NCBI RefSeq assembly: GCF_011039075.1
Contig: NZ_JAAKEG010000006.1
Location: forward strand, 62,001-126,000
Origin: Adlercreutzia sp. ZJ304
GTDB taxonomy: Bacteria; Actinomycetota; Coriobacteriia; Coriobacteriales; Eggerthellaceae
Direction: 5' to 3'
Length of the DNA stretch: 64,000 nucleotides
Every line of letters begins with the position of its first letter. The first letter of the stretch is position 1. The position numbers and the translations under genes were made by a program. Below are positions 34,571-43,498 of this stretch, one piece after another. The notes under the pieces were generated by a model, which worked only from the letters and a program-made list of their open reading frames with translations, was not told the origin of the DNA and did no database searches.

Positions 34571-35819
34571 GCGGGGACATACAGGCAAAAAGTGTGTAGG
34601 ATTCTCACTTGACATCCCTGTTCAGGCAAGCTTTTTCCAAGAAAAAGTCAGTTATGGGCAGGGGTGAGCAGTGTTTACTAGAAAATGTGCAATCTGCGGC
34701 GGCAAGATGAAGAAAAAGGATTTACAAAAGCAGGAAGGCAGAGGTGGAGATGTAGCTTATGCGGAGGCTCTAGCGTTAGGAAAAACGATACCACCGTAAG
34801 ATGGCTTAAAGTGTTTGTTGGATGGCTTTTGGGTAAACTTACTCAAAGCGAACTTGGAATGGCTGCAAGAACCTTTCGAGACAAGACATCTGTATTCTGG
34901 TCGCTTTGGCCAATCCTTCCCATTTGCGATGAGGTCCATCATGTCATCTATATGGATGGCATATGGCTCGTTCGCAACAAGGCGGTAATCCTTATAGCCT
35001 TAGCCGAGAGGCATGTCGTCGGCTACCATCTGGCGAAGTCCGAAAACTCCAAGGACTGGGGATGCCTCATGCAGAGGATCGCCGCTCCAGACGTGCTGGT
35101 TTGCGACGGGACAGGCGGCATCAGAAAAGTCATGCACGCCTTCTGACCTAACACCCGAATGCAAAGGTGCACCTTCCATGTGTTCTGCCAGGTCAAAAGG
35201 TGCACCACCGCGCGCCCGAAGACGCAGGCAGGGGTCGACCTGTACGCGATCGCCAAGGATCTCATACATGTCAAAACCAGCACGGAGGCGGCCGTATGGA
35301 TGGCGCGCTTCCAGAGGTGGTGCACAGATTATGAAGAGTTCTTAAAAGAGAGATCTGAGACTGACCACAGAAAGTACAAACACGAAAAGCTCAGGAAGGC
35401 GAAGCACATTCTCACAGAGCATTGTAACTCAGGGATGCTTTTCACCTATCTGGATGAGGATGTGCTCACCGAAGGTCCTGTTTCCTCAACATCTAACAGA
35501 ATAGAAAACCTAAACGGACGCATAAGGCGCATGCTATCTACACATCGCGGCATGAACATAGACCATCGTATTAAAGCTGTGTTTTGGTTTTGCTATATGG
35601 AATCAGAAGAACCGATTCCCTTCGCAAGAATGACCAAAGAATTCCCAACCGATGAAGATATCGCCAGATGGCGATACCAAGCCGCAAGACAGCTTGGCGA
35701 TGATGGCAGCACACCAGCGAGATGGGGAGAAGGCCTGGTTTGGTCGGAGTTCCACAACAGCACTCCTACCCCTTTGCGATGGACTGAGCCTTACACACTT
35801 TTCTGCTTATATGCCCCGC
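34571..35819 (+). mobile_element. IS1249-like (IS256-related) insertion sequence, inactive
   Basis: About 1.25 kb with imperfect terminal inverted repeats. The left end reads GCGGGGACATACAGGC and the right end, complemented, GCGGGGCATATAAGC; both then run into AAAAGTGTGTA. No clear target duplication is visible. It holds one transposase gene with two lesions. Confidence 0.7.
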
Positions 35820-35824
35820 ATTAA
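34671..35824 (+). pseudogene. IS1249-like transposase, frameshift plus nonsense codon
   Basis: Reads as one protein from a GTG at 34671 only if two lesions are corrected. A -1 shift at the AAGAAAAAGG run near 34725 joins CAICGGKMKK to FTKAGRQRWRCSLCGG, the zinc-binding start of the family. An in-frame TGA at 35144-35146 interrupts HAF-(W)-PNTRMQRCTFHVF, where relatives have Trp. Downstream the catalytic mutator-type region (DEDVLTEGPVSSTSNRIENLN) is intact. The protein cannot be made in full, so the element depends on help from elsewhere. Confidence 0.8.
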
Positions 35825-35890
35825 CCCATGCCTGTCACGTGTTGGTCAAAAAAATCCCCGACCCGTTTAACCAAGTCAGGGATTAAGTTT

Positions 35891-35929
<39 letters not shown>

Positions 35930-36256
35930 GTAATAGGTTCATTATCTCCCGCGACCCCTACTATCAGGTATTTTGTGTATGTTTTCCCTGTTCGTCAACA
36001 TATTTCAAAATCCTGCTTGTCACTCAATCAACAACCAATAACACCGATTTGCACGCGATTAGTATTACTTTTTGTATTGCTTTTTCACGGGGTTTACGCT
36101 GGGCATATAACCTGTGATGCTTCGCTTGCGAATCAACCCGATTATACCCGGTAAGACCCATGCGCAAGCGACCACCCCTTAAACCGTCATAGAACGGTTC
36201 AGAGCCGTTCTAAGCCTTTTTAAGAGGTTCGAGTGGAAAGATACCCACTCATACAA

Positions 36257-36283
36257 AAACAGGGGCTTAAATCGCCCCTGTTT
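36257..36283 (-). terminator. Rho-independent terminator after the restriction-modification operon
   Basis: Perfect 10-bp stem (AAACAGGGGC / GCCCCTGTTT) with a 7-base loop, followed on the minus strand by TTTTTG. It overlaps the end of the 26-aa ORF. Confidence 0.75.
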
Positions 36284-36347
36284 CAGTCTTATTGCGTTGG
36301 ATTCGCTTATTCATCGTCTTTGATGAAGTTCTTCGCTTGGTTGCCAT
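36267..36347 (-). CDS. 26-aa basic peptide ORF
   Basis: ATG preceded by AAAGG; highly basic (ATKRRTSSKTMNKRIQRNK). It lies directly downstream of the specificity gene and before the terminator. May be a real small peptide or a chance frame; nothing else supports it. Confidence 0.3.
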   Translation of the reverse strand: MATKRRTSSKTMNKRIQRNKTETGAI

Positions 36348-36415
36348 CCTTTGTTCCTTTCCTTTGTTTGTCTTGATACCTAACAAATCCTTTTTGCTTA
36401 TCCACTTGTTCCGAA

Positions 36416-36898
36416 TCAGGCAAAGAAAGAGTTCAAGCGATTCGAAAATAACGACTTCATATAGTTTTCCATCCACTCCCAATCAGGCTCTCCTGATGCA
36501 GTACTTGGAAGTAATATTTTATGTCGCTTATAGTCTTTCTGACGATATTGTCTTCCATAGCTAAAACGATACTTATCTTGCAGTAGAACACTCACTATAA
36601 AATTACCTGATAGTTCGTTAAGTTTTTCGTTCTTTAAGACAAGAATATTGTCATCGCATTTGAACTTGCCTTTTTGATAAAAGGCATTACAAAACATATC
36701 GATAGTAATCGCATCAGAATGTGTTGTGGCTTCGGAATTAGAAATATAAGAAGAGATTCCATGGTCGCTTTCCCCTGCGGTAACAAAAGGTATATCACCT
36801 GGCTCTCTATCTTCTTGCGTAATTCTAGTTCCTCTTACAGGGTCACCAAAAAGGTCTTTCAAATCAAATTCTTGCCACGTTGATATATCAAGATTCAT
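36416..36898 (-). CDS. Restriction-modification specificity subunit, single target domain
   Basis: 160 aa with one target-recognition domain: an early FDLKDLFGDPVRGTRITQED, the mid IPFVTAGESDHGISSYI, and RFSYGRQYRQKDYKRHKILLP near the end. The tail EPDWEWMENYMKSL is the usual end of BcgI-B-like and single-TRD subunits. BcgI-type S subunits normally have two domains and about 340 aa, so either this one works as a dimer or it is half of an original. It overlaps the enzyme gene by 11 bp and gives the partner its DNA sequence specificity. Confidence 0.82.
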   Translation of the reverse strand: MNLDISTWQEFDLKDLFGDPVRGTRITQEDREPGDIPFVTAGESDHGISSYISNSEATTHSDAITIDMFCNAFYQKGKFKCDDNILVLKNEKLNELSGNFIVSVLLQDKYRFSYGRQYRQKDYKRHKILLPSTASGEPDWEWMENYMKSLFSNRLNSFFA

Positions 36899-38813
36899 AG
36901 ACTTGCCCTTCTTTCATCAAATAAGCTAAGTAATTGTTTGTGGTATTCAGAAAATCGGTTTCAGTCAGAAGCATATAGTCTGTTTCCATATATGCTTCTG
37001 CCACCCATTCCTCTTTTCCTTTAACTTCACACATCGCACTATACCCAGCTTCTACTTTTTTATTTTTGTACAGGTCAAGCCATTTTTCCTGAATCTGTTT
37101 CCAATTACTTTGTCCTTCGTCGTTAAACTGCTCGACACGCCCAAGATTCTTTTTCTTAATGAATCCATCGTCCTTGTAAAACCCGAAAAAAGTTTGCTTT
37201 CTCGGCGTAACACCATCTGTTTCGTAATGAGAGCGGTTCAGTGTGAATACCATGCAAACAGCCTGAACAGCTGCTCCTGGATAAAATATATCGGGAGGCA
37301 AAGTAAAAACGGCTTCGAGCGTGTTGTCCTGAAGAAGTCGTTCTTTAATACCGCCAACTCTTTCTTTAGTACCAATCGCAGCAGCCATAGGAAGTAGTAC
37401 GGCAAGACGCACCCCGTCCCAGCCTTCTTCTTTGGCAATATCAGATAGATACTTAACAAAAACCATTCCCTTCGTAGGGTCTGATTTACCGTTCTTTTCT
37501 GAAGCTGTCCAATCGGTTTTGTATCTATCAGGAATAGTTCTTGGTTTTGCGTTATACGGTGGATTCATCAGCATTACCGTAGGCTTCGCGTCAACGATAA
37601 ACTTCTGCTTATCGAAGCAAGAACCGAACTCAACATTTGAATTACCGTCACCATGAATAAGCATGTTCGTAGTGGCTAATCCGTATGCTTTTTCCTCGTT
37701 CTCAATTCCAAAGATATGCTTCTGCTTGATTTCATCAGCAAGCTCTTTGAATTGCACTTCAGTATGTCCGCGCCTTGCATCTGCAAGCTCTTTAACCATT
37801 GCTTGAACTAAGAACGAGCCACTGCCGCAGCACTCGTCAAGCACAACATCTTTGAAAGTAACGTCTACGACTTGACACATAAAATCGGTGATATGGTCAG
37901 GCGTAAATGCTTGATTCTTATCTGCCTTGCCAACGTATTTGTTAAACGTAATGAAGAACAGATTAAGAATGTCCTGACCTTCTGAAGAATCAGCGTCAAT
38001 ATAGCGATAGATATTCATAAGAATATCAGTTAGGACTTCAATCCACTCTTCCTGCGTAAGTGCTTTAACCTTTTGGTCGTTCAGAACGTCTCGCTGAAGC
38101 AGCTTAACTTTCAATTCTTTGTTCTTGCTACCGTCAAGTAGACCTTCAAGAACTTCACCAATAGCAGAGCGAATTTGTGTAGGGGTAAACTCACTCCAAC
38201 GCTCTTGCAATTTCTTTTTCATTTCATCAGTAATACGTCCACCATGTCCGTATTTCTCGACTTCGCTCTTGATAAACAAAAGACAAGTACCGACAAACTG
38301 GCTACGGTTGCGCTCGTCAATATCTTTTCTATGCAACAACTCATTCAGTGCATAAGTATTACGCATGACTTTTTCTCGGTCGTTCTGACGCTCGACAGAG
38401 AAAAGCTTTTTGTAATGCTCCATGCTGTCCAAAACTGTTTCATCGGGAAGAAGATGCTCGCCATCAACTTCTGACTTCCAAGCACGAATACGGTCATCGT
38501 TTGTGTTCGCCAAAATTGCAATGATTTTAGTTCCTCGATGCAGCGCATATTCTTCTTCAATATACGCTCTTAATTGTTCTGCATCTTCGTCTCTAAAGTT
38601 CTGCTTTGTTTCAATCAGAACTGCATAATCTCCCGTATCGTCACTATCTGCAAATCGAATATCAAGCTTGAAACGTTCAGGTGTTTCACCACCGAGTTTT
38701 GCTGTCAAAGTTGCCATATCTCCAGCATCTTTAACGTAGCTCCACTCTCCACCTTCTATATTCGATTCGTGGTATTGAGAGCCCACGGTTTCAACCATAT
38801 TGTGACGGTTCAT
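36888..38813 (-). CDS. BcgI-like restriction-modification subunit (nuclease plus N6-methyltransferase)
   Basis: 641 aa, very close to the length of BcgI subunit A. The N-terminal 120 residues hold a nuclease-like core (KLDIRFADSDDTGDYAVLIETKQ, with Asp and E-T-K). A helical HsdM-like region follows, then motif I VVLDECCGSGSFLVQ (about 328-342) and NPPYNAKPRTIPDRY (about 414-428). One protein would therefore both methylate adenine and cut, depending on the specificity subunit encoded directly after it. No break was seen, in contrast to the neighbouring mobility genes. Probably protects the host and helps the element persist. Confidence 0.87.
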   Translation of the reverse strand: MNRHNMVETVGSQYHESNIEGGEWSYVKDAGDMATLTAKLGGETPERFKLDIRFADSDDTGDYAVLIETKQNFRDEDAEQLRAYIEEEYALHRGTKIIAILANTNDDRIRAWKSEVDGEHLLPDETVLDSMEHYKKLFSVERQNDREKVMRNTYALNELLHRKDIDERNRSQFVGTCLLFIKSEVEKYGHGGRITDEMKKKLQERWSEFTPTQIRSAIGEVLEGLLDGSKNKELKVKLLQRDVLNDQKVKALTQEEWIEVLTDILMNIYRYIDADSSEGQDILNLFFITFNKYVGKADKNQAFTPDHITDFMCQVVDVTFKDVVLDECCGSGSFLVQAMVKELADARRGHTEVQFKELADEIKQKHIFGIENEEKAYGLATTNMLIHGDGNSNVEFGSCFDKQKFIVDAKPTVMLMNPPYNAKPRTIPDRYKTDWTASEKNGKSDPTKGMVFVKYLSDIAKEEGWDGVRLAVLLPMAAAIGTKERVGGIKERLLQDNTLEAVFTLPPDIFYPGAAVQAVCMVFTLNRSHYETDGVTPRKQTFFGFYKDDGFIKKKNLGRVEQFNDEGQSNWKQIQEKWLDLYKNKKVEAGYSAMCEVKGKEEWVAEAYMETDYMLLTETDFLNTTNNYLAYLMKEGQVYES

Positions 38814-38880
38814 ATAGACCTACTTTCCTTCCTCAAAACTCATTATGCCATTGGAGAACCGATAGCGGATTGACTATCGG

Positions 38881-40293
38881 TTATTCTCTAAATTCTCTTC
38901 TGTCTTGAAACTGCGAATCAAACGAAGAATCAACCCTGTTTACTTGTTCACGCTGCTGTTGCTTCACAATTTCCTTATACACTGTGTTACGCAGAAATTG
39001 GTGCAGCAGCTTTAAGAACTGTTGAACGGCTTTGTTCTTTGCAGCAATAGTTTTGTTTATGATTTGAACGAAGTTATCAAACCCCTCGTCCAACTTATCG
39101 TAATCTTGTTTGAAGCTATGAAGACCTTCAATCTGTGATTCTGTTTCCTTCAACTCTTGCTTCTTTTCTTCGTTCGCTATTTCGAGTTCTGATGATTCTT
39201 TCTTAGCATCGGAAACAATCGAATCTGCTTTCTGTTTTGCATCAACTAACATCTCGCTACTTTTAGCTTTTGTCATGTCAGCTATCTGCTTTGCAGATTG
39301 AAGATTTGCTTCTCTAAGCTCTTCAGCTTTTTCAACTTCTTTTTAAGTCTCTTCGAGTTCCGTAGCTGCTTTTTCGTTCTCTTCTTTGAGCTTTTGTCTG
39401 TCTTTGAGTTCGCGGTAATGCCTAAACTCTGTCGGCTCCATGTGTGGACACTTTGAACGGTTTTCATCATCAAGAATCAAACCTCTTTCATCGCACCAAC
39501 TATGGGCATAACTTTCAGCTACAGAGCGAAGATTTGCGGTGAACGTAACCTTCGGAGAGTTCTTCTGTTCGAAGTAACTATCTTTCTTATCTTCAAGTTT
39601 CTTGACATTAACTGCTTTCTGTTTCTCGGAAATATCTGTTTTTGCTTTCTCTTTTTCAATGAGCAAAGTTTGATATTCTTTCGTGCTCCCAAACGGTGCA
39701 TAGATATGATGTTCAAGAAGAGTATTCTTAACGTCAATCTTTCCTTTATTGATCATCGCAAAACGAATATGCAGATGCGGAGAACCTTGAACTCTGACAG
39801 CTTCATTACTCGAAATTTTTCGTTCTTCAGTCGTTACATCTTTGACAAAATTTTCAGGGTCTTCTGCTTCATCGTTGTGCAAGCCCCAACTCAAAACAAC
39901 TCCACCCGAACGCTCAATTTCTGCTTTGATTAAATCAGCTACACCAAGACAAAAAGAATCATCTACAAAACCGTTCTCAAAGTCCTCATGCGTTCCAATT
40001 TGTAAAATCATTTCTTGTGGCATGTGCTTCTTGTGATAGTCAACCATAGTCATAAGTCTTTCTTCGTGGCTTGAATCTATGGCTCTTTGGTTTTACGCAT
40101 CGAGCGTTTCTCTAAACGTCTTCTCATACCATTCAAGCTCTGATTTGTGCGAGTTCCCCATGCCCATAACGTCATAGTGAACATTCTTTCCTCGCATCTC
40201 GTACCCATCCTTATGCATTGAACGGTCGTTGTGTCTTGCTGTATCTTTAGCAGTCGCAATATGACAACTAACTTTCACTGTATGTCCGCTCAT
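38881..40293 (-). pseudogene. MobV-family relaxase with two in-frame stops
   Basis: Reads as one protein of about 470 codons if two TAA codons (40093-40095 and 39343-39345) are read through; the frame is otherwise continuous. Motif I HNDR appears early (ARHNDRSM), and the metal-binding HLHIRF of motif III follows at the expected distance after HNDEAEDPENF. The C-terminal third is a coiled coil. Such proteins nick oriT and let small plasmids be mobilized. The two stops, both plausible single-base changes of Lys or Gln codons, should abolish it. Confidence 0.78.
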
Positions 40294-40497
40294 AATTTCA
40301 CCCCTTTCTAAGACCTCTAAAACCTGTGTTCAACGTCTGTTTCGCCAGACGTAACTCAATACGTCCTGCCGGACATTTCGCCCCTCACACGCCGGGGTGC
40401 TTCGTTCGCCTATCGGCGAAATGAGAGAGGGATAACGCTCCCTCTCTCAAACTCTCTCTTCTAATAAATAGGACGACCTGTCATTGGGTCAATTCTT
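40294..40497. other. Region between relaxase and Rep genes: hairpins, possible oriT
   Basis: No gene. A perfect 10-bp stem (GAGAGAGGGA / TCCCTCTCTC, 40423-40448) is a likely terminator of the Rep transcript. Other short repeats (CGTCTG..CAGACG near 40343, TTCGCC..GGCGAA near 40405) lie just upstream of the relaxase start, where MobV elements keep oriT. No exact oriT consensus was recognised. Confidence 0.45.
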
Positions 40498-41336
40498 TTA
40501 GGTATCTAGGTCGTCTTCGAGTTCTGGCATAAATGCTCTCGCAAGCATTCGACTAAACAAGCTCTTGCCAATTCCCGAGCCATGTTCTGAATCGCGAAGG
40601 CAAATATAGAAGTTGATTCGATGGTCTGGAAGCGGTGCGGCATCAGTCAGATATACCCCTCGTAACTGCTGCAATTTATTCAAATCATCGGCATAACCCA
40701 AGGGTCATATTTGCGTGCCTCGCGAAGCGTCATACCCTCTTCTTGAACCTTCATACGAAGTTCTTGTTTCGGGGTTAAGTAACGCTTTCCACATTTTGCG
40801 ATTCTTGCCTGTAAAGCATCGACTTCTTCGCGGGGGTTGCAATTCTTTGTGTAAACAACAGCACTTTCATCGTAATGAGTTTTGTTTTGCTCTATAGCAG
40901 ATGTTGATTCATGAAAACCGTACTCTAGGCAATCTTCAAACGCTCCATGCCCCTTTTTGATTTCGACATATTGAGGATCAACATCGAACCATTTGGCGAT
41001 AGTTTTTACTCCTAACGCCTTATCTGATTTCAAATAAATATGAAGATGCTCTGGCTTTGCCCAGCCTGCAACATTTATAGGATTATTCCGCTCATCTTCC
41101 TCTGTGTAACAGTCATTTGAATGCGCGAAGATTGCAGCTCTTTTTATGGTTGCGTGATCCTCGCACGCTTCAATAGCTTTTTCTTTTGTAATCAAAGGCT
41201 TGTCATCAGCAAATTCAGGAAGCAATTTCCCTGCTAATTCGCTGTCAGCGTTACGCTCCAAATGGTGCGGATGATAAAGGTAATACATCACTTCAAAAAA
41301 GCGTACCGTAGGTTCTGTTGGGGTCTTATTGCTCAT
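40498..41336 (-). pseudogene. rep: Rolling-circle replication protein, frameshifted and truncated
   Basis: Start ATG at 41336 follows GGGGGTGG. The first 219 residues are a Rep_2-type HUH initiator (AKPEHLHIYLK metal motif; a Tyr in FEDCLEYGFHEST). At about 40700 the frame must shift by one base to continue as GYADDLNKLQQLRGVYLTDA, leading to a helicase Walker A (GSGIGKSLFSRML). The protein then stops about 15 residues later, so the helicase domain is lost. Autonomous replication is therefore unlikely. Confidence 0.75.
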
Positions 41337-41357
41337 GACAACCACCCCCAAAATGGG

Positions 41358-41461
41358 TACAGTTGGTACAGTTGGGAAATCGCCCTAAACACAAGCCCAA
41401 TATAGGGCGATTTCCCAGTTCAGAGGGAATCAGTTTTGTATTTAGATACAGTTGGTACAGT
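41358..41461. other. Putative double-strand origin of the rolling-circle replicon
   Basis: Just upstream of rep: iterons TACAGTTGGTACAGT at about 41358-41372 and again at 41447-41461. Between them is a perfect 14-bp inverted repeat, TGGGAAATCGCCCT (41373-41386) and AGGGCGATTTCCCA (41404-41417). Iterons plus a nick-type hairpin beside rep is the layout of pLS1-like origins. Confidence 0.6.
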
Positions 41462-41511
41462 GGTTTTAAGAAAACTTTTTTGTAGGTGTCTTTTTGCATC
41501 AGAATCACCCA

Positions 41512-41649
41512 CTACGCTTCGAGAGCGTCTGCCCACTTTTTAAGGTCTGCCAGTTTATATCGAGCAGGAGAACGACCGTTACCCTTTGAGTAACGTACAA
41601 ACTTTGGACCTTTACCAGCATTACGCCAGTTTCGCGGTTTTATCCTCAT
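41512..41649 (-). CDS. Excisionase-like small DNA-binding protein, short
   Basis: 45 aa (RNWRNAGKGPKFVRYS, then SPARYKLADLKKWADALEA). This is the second half of an excisionase/MerR-type winged helix, in which RNWR-x-GKGPKF-x(n)-RY-x-LADL-x-KW is typical. The usual N-terminal recognition helix is missing; a stop lies just upstream in the same frame. Either a shortened Xis or a 5'-truncated copy. Confidence 0.55.
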   Translation of the reverse strand: MRIKPRNWRNAGKGPKFVRYSKGNGRSPARYKLADLKKWADALEA

Positions 41650-41663
41650 GCCTTACAATGCGT

Positions 41664-41707
41664 TTGGTGCCAAATTGGTGCCAAGGATGGTGCCAACTTG
41701 GTGCCAA
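41664..41707. repeat. Four TTGGTGCCAA repeats
   Basis: TTGGTGCCAA or a one-base variant occurs four times with a spacing of 11-12 bp, that is, about one turn of DNA. Placed between the excisionase-like gene and the tRNA-end repeat, these look like arm-type sites for a recombinase or Xis. Confidence 0.55.
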
Positions 41708-41798
41708 GACGATTCAGGGCATGTTTGAACGATGAGTGTTTTGACAAAGAAAAAGCAGGTCAGACAACTTTTTCGGATTATCCAACCTGCTATTGAAG

Positions 41799-41832
41799 TT
41801 GGTCGCGGGGGCAGGATTTGAACCTACGACCT
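41799..41832 (-). repeat. Attachment-site copy 2: 3' half of a Met-type tRNA
   Basis: Same 34 bp as at 35891-35924, but here the similarity to tRNA continues further (to about 41850) and includes the anticodon arm with CAT. The D arm and 5' acceptor are absent. It lies 230 bp upstream of the recombinase gene, where an attL or attR is expected. Confidence 0.75.
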
Positions 41833-41970
41833 CCGGGTTATGAGCGATTCAAACCCTGTTAGCAGGTTTAATCAGGCTTTCCGCGCTTACTGCAAATAGG
41901 CCCTTGACCTTGAGTTTATTGTATCAGGCTTTGTCACGCATTTTCATGTTCTCCAACTTTTTTGACGCGT

Positions 41971-42015
41971 TTTGGTGGTCATTTGGTGGTCACTAAGGTG
42001 ATCATTTGGTGGTCA
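41971..42015. repeat. Four 11-bp repeats before the recombinase gene
   Basis: TTTGGTGGTCA at 41971, 41982 and 42005, and the variant TAAGGTGATCA at 41994, in near-perfect phase of 11-12 bp. Likely arm-type binding sites of the recombinase encoded immediately downstream; also in its promoter, so they may allow autoregulation. Confidence 0.6.
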
Positions 42016-42061
42016 CGATTTCTCCACCGTGCATTGTTGAAAGCGCTGGAAAGGAATCATC

Positions 42062-43363
42062 ATGCAATACAAACCGAAGAGCCTGAGACGCCGCAGAGGC
42101 ACAAACAAGTGGGAATGCGCCCTCACGCACGACGACCCCATCTCGGGAGAAGAGGTCATCACTTACCACACCGTTGAGGGCAAGACCAGAAACCAGGCGG
42201 TACAGGCGAGATGCGACCTCATCATCAAGCTGAAAACCGAAGGGCTCGCCGCATCCTCCGATATGACCGTTCAGCAGTTCATGGGCTGCTTTCTGGAATA
42301 CAAGGTGCGGTCAAAGACGATAGAGCCCTCTACCATCCGCGGCTACAGAGGCGAAACGAAGATGATCTGCCGCTACATTGGCTCCGAGGAGCTATCCAAG
42401 CTGACGATTCCCGTCGTCAACGCGTGGATGGCCTCCATGTCGCAGGATGGGTACGCGCCGAAGAGCGTCTCCAAATGCTTCCGCCTTCTCAAGCAAGCGC
42501 TCAACTACGCCATCGCCCAGGACCTTATCAAGAAGAACCCCTGCAACTTCTGCAAGCCGCCCAAGAGGGTGAAGACGAAGATCAACGCGCTGTCACGCGA
42601 GGAGCGCAGTCGCATGCTCGATCTTACGAGGAGGGCGCAGCCCAACGCCCTTGCCGTCGCCATAGAGCTTATGCTCACGACGGGCATGCGCAGAGGAGAG
42701 GTCTGCGCGCTCATGTGGGACGACTTCGACGAGACAAAGCGCGAGGTCGCCGTCTCTCATTCCCTCGGCAACGGAGAGGGCGGCTTCTATCTGAAAGAGC
42801 CCAAGTCTGGGAGAACGCGCACCATTCCGCTCACGGAGCACACGTTCAACATGCTCAAGGGGATGCAGGACGACGTGAAGTGGATGTGCGCGAAGCTGAA
42901 GGTGAAGCTGGGACAAGCCTACATTCTCGGCACCCTCGAAACGGAAAGCCGTCCTTACAACCCGACCCAGCTCGGCAAGGATTTCGCGGCGTTCTGTAAG
43001 ATGAACGGCTTCGAGTGCACGCTTCACGATCTGCGCCACACATTTGCGACCTATATGATCGCAGAGGGTGCCGATGTCCGCACCGTCTCCGACTACCTCG
43101 GCCATGCGAACCCCTCCATGACGCTCGACATCTATGCCGATGTTGACCCGGAGGCGAAGCGCTCCGCAGTGAAGTACATCGAAGGCGCGTTCGATGACGC
43201 CATGAGCGTTTTCCAACGTGACATCGAGCGCCGGAAGGCCGATCTTGACGGTTCGGAGGCGCAGTCATGTCCGGAGAGGATCTCTGGCGTCTCGCCGGAA
43301 TCCATCCCGTTTTCCATAGAAGAGCTCGAAGAGATGATAGCCGTGCTGAAGAAGGCGTCGTAA
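42062..43363 (+). CDS. int: Tyrosine recombinase / integrase
   Basis: 433 aa; GGAAAGGAATCATC lies before the ATG. It has an N-terminal arm-binding segment (about 1-60, SLRRRRGTNKWECALTHDD), a core-binding domain (about 75-175), and a catalytic domain with Arg in TTGMRRGEVCALMW, HDLRHTFAT, and the nucleophile in LDIYADV. All catalytic residues are present and the C-terminal helix FSIEELEEMIAVLKK follows. It lies just outside the tRNA-end repeat and reads away from it, so its own element probably extends rightwards to about 55.5 kb, with the left replicon stacked beside it. Confidence 0.92.
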   Translation: MQYKPKSLRRRRGTNKWECALTHDDPISGEEVITYHTVEGKTRNQAVQARCDLIIKLKTEGLAASSDMTVQQFMGCFLEYKVRSKTIEPSTIRGYRGETKMICRYIGSEELSKLTIPVVNAWMASMSQDGYAPKSVSKCFRLLKQALNYAIAQDLIKKNPCNFCKPPKRVKTKINALSREERSRMLDLTRRAQPNALAVAIELMLTTGMRRGEVCALMWDDFDETKREVAVSHSLGNGEGGFYLKEPKSGRTRTIPLTEHTFNMLKGMQDDVKWMCAKLKVKLGQAYILGTLETESRPYNPTQLGKDFAAFCKMNGFECTLHDLRHTFATYMIAEGADVRTVSDYLGHANPSMTLDIYADVDPEAKRSAVKYIEGAFDDAMSVFQRDIERRKADLDGSEAQSCPERISGVSPESIPFSIEELEEMIAVLKKAS

Positions 43364-43376
43364 GGGTCAGCGATAC

Positions 43377-43405
43377 GTCCACTGGGACAATTTGTCCCAG
43401 TGGAC
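43377..43405. terminator. 29-bp palindrome after the recombinase gene
   Basis: Perfect 14-bp arms (GTCCACTGGGACAA / TTGTCCCAGTGGAC) around a single T. Its core GGGACAATTTGTCCC recurs, complemented and with one change, at 56234-56248. It could stop the recombinase transcript or bind a regulator. Confidence 0.5.
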
Positions 43406-43498
43406 AGCTAACAGGCGGGCCCTCTGCAAGTCACCTGCCATGCATTGGGCGCAATGCGTTTCGAACGGCGGCGCTTGAAGGAAAAGGCCGTGGGGCGA

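Noticed and set aside
34715-34735. Programmed -1 frameshift in the IS1249-like transposase (GAAAAAG run)
   Set aside because: A second lesion (TGA at 35144) already disables the gene, and this family is not known for frameshifting, so simple mutation is the better explanation.
35144-35146. Selenocysteine or stop-codon recoding at in-frame TGA codons (also 25556-25558)
   Set aside because: Transposase and ATPase families have Trp or other residues there; no SECIS-like hairpin seen, and other breaks accompany both.
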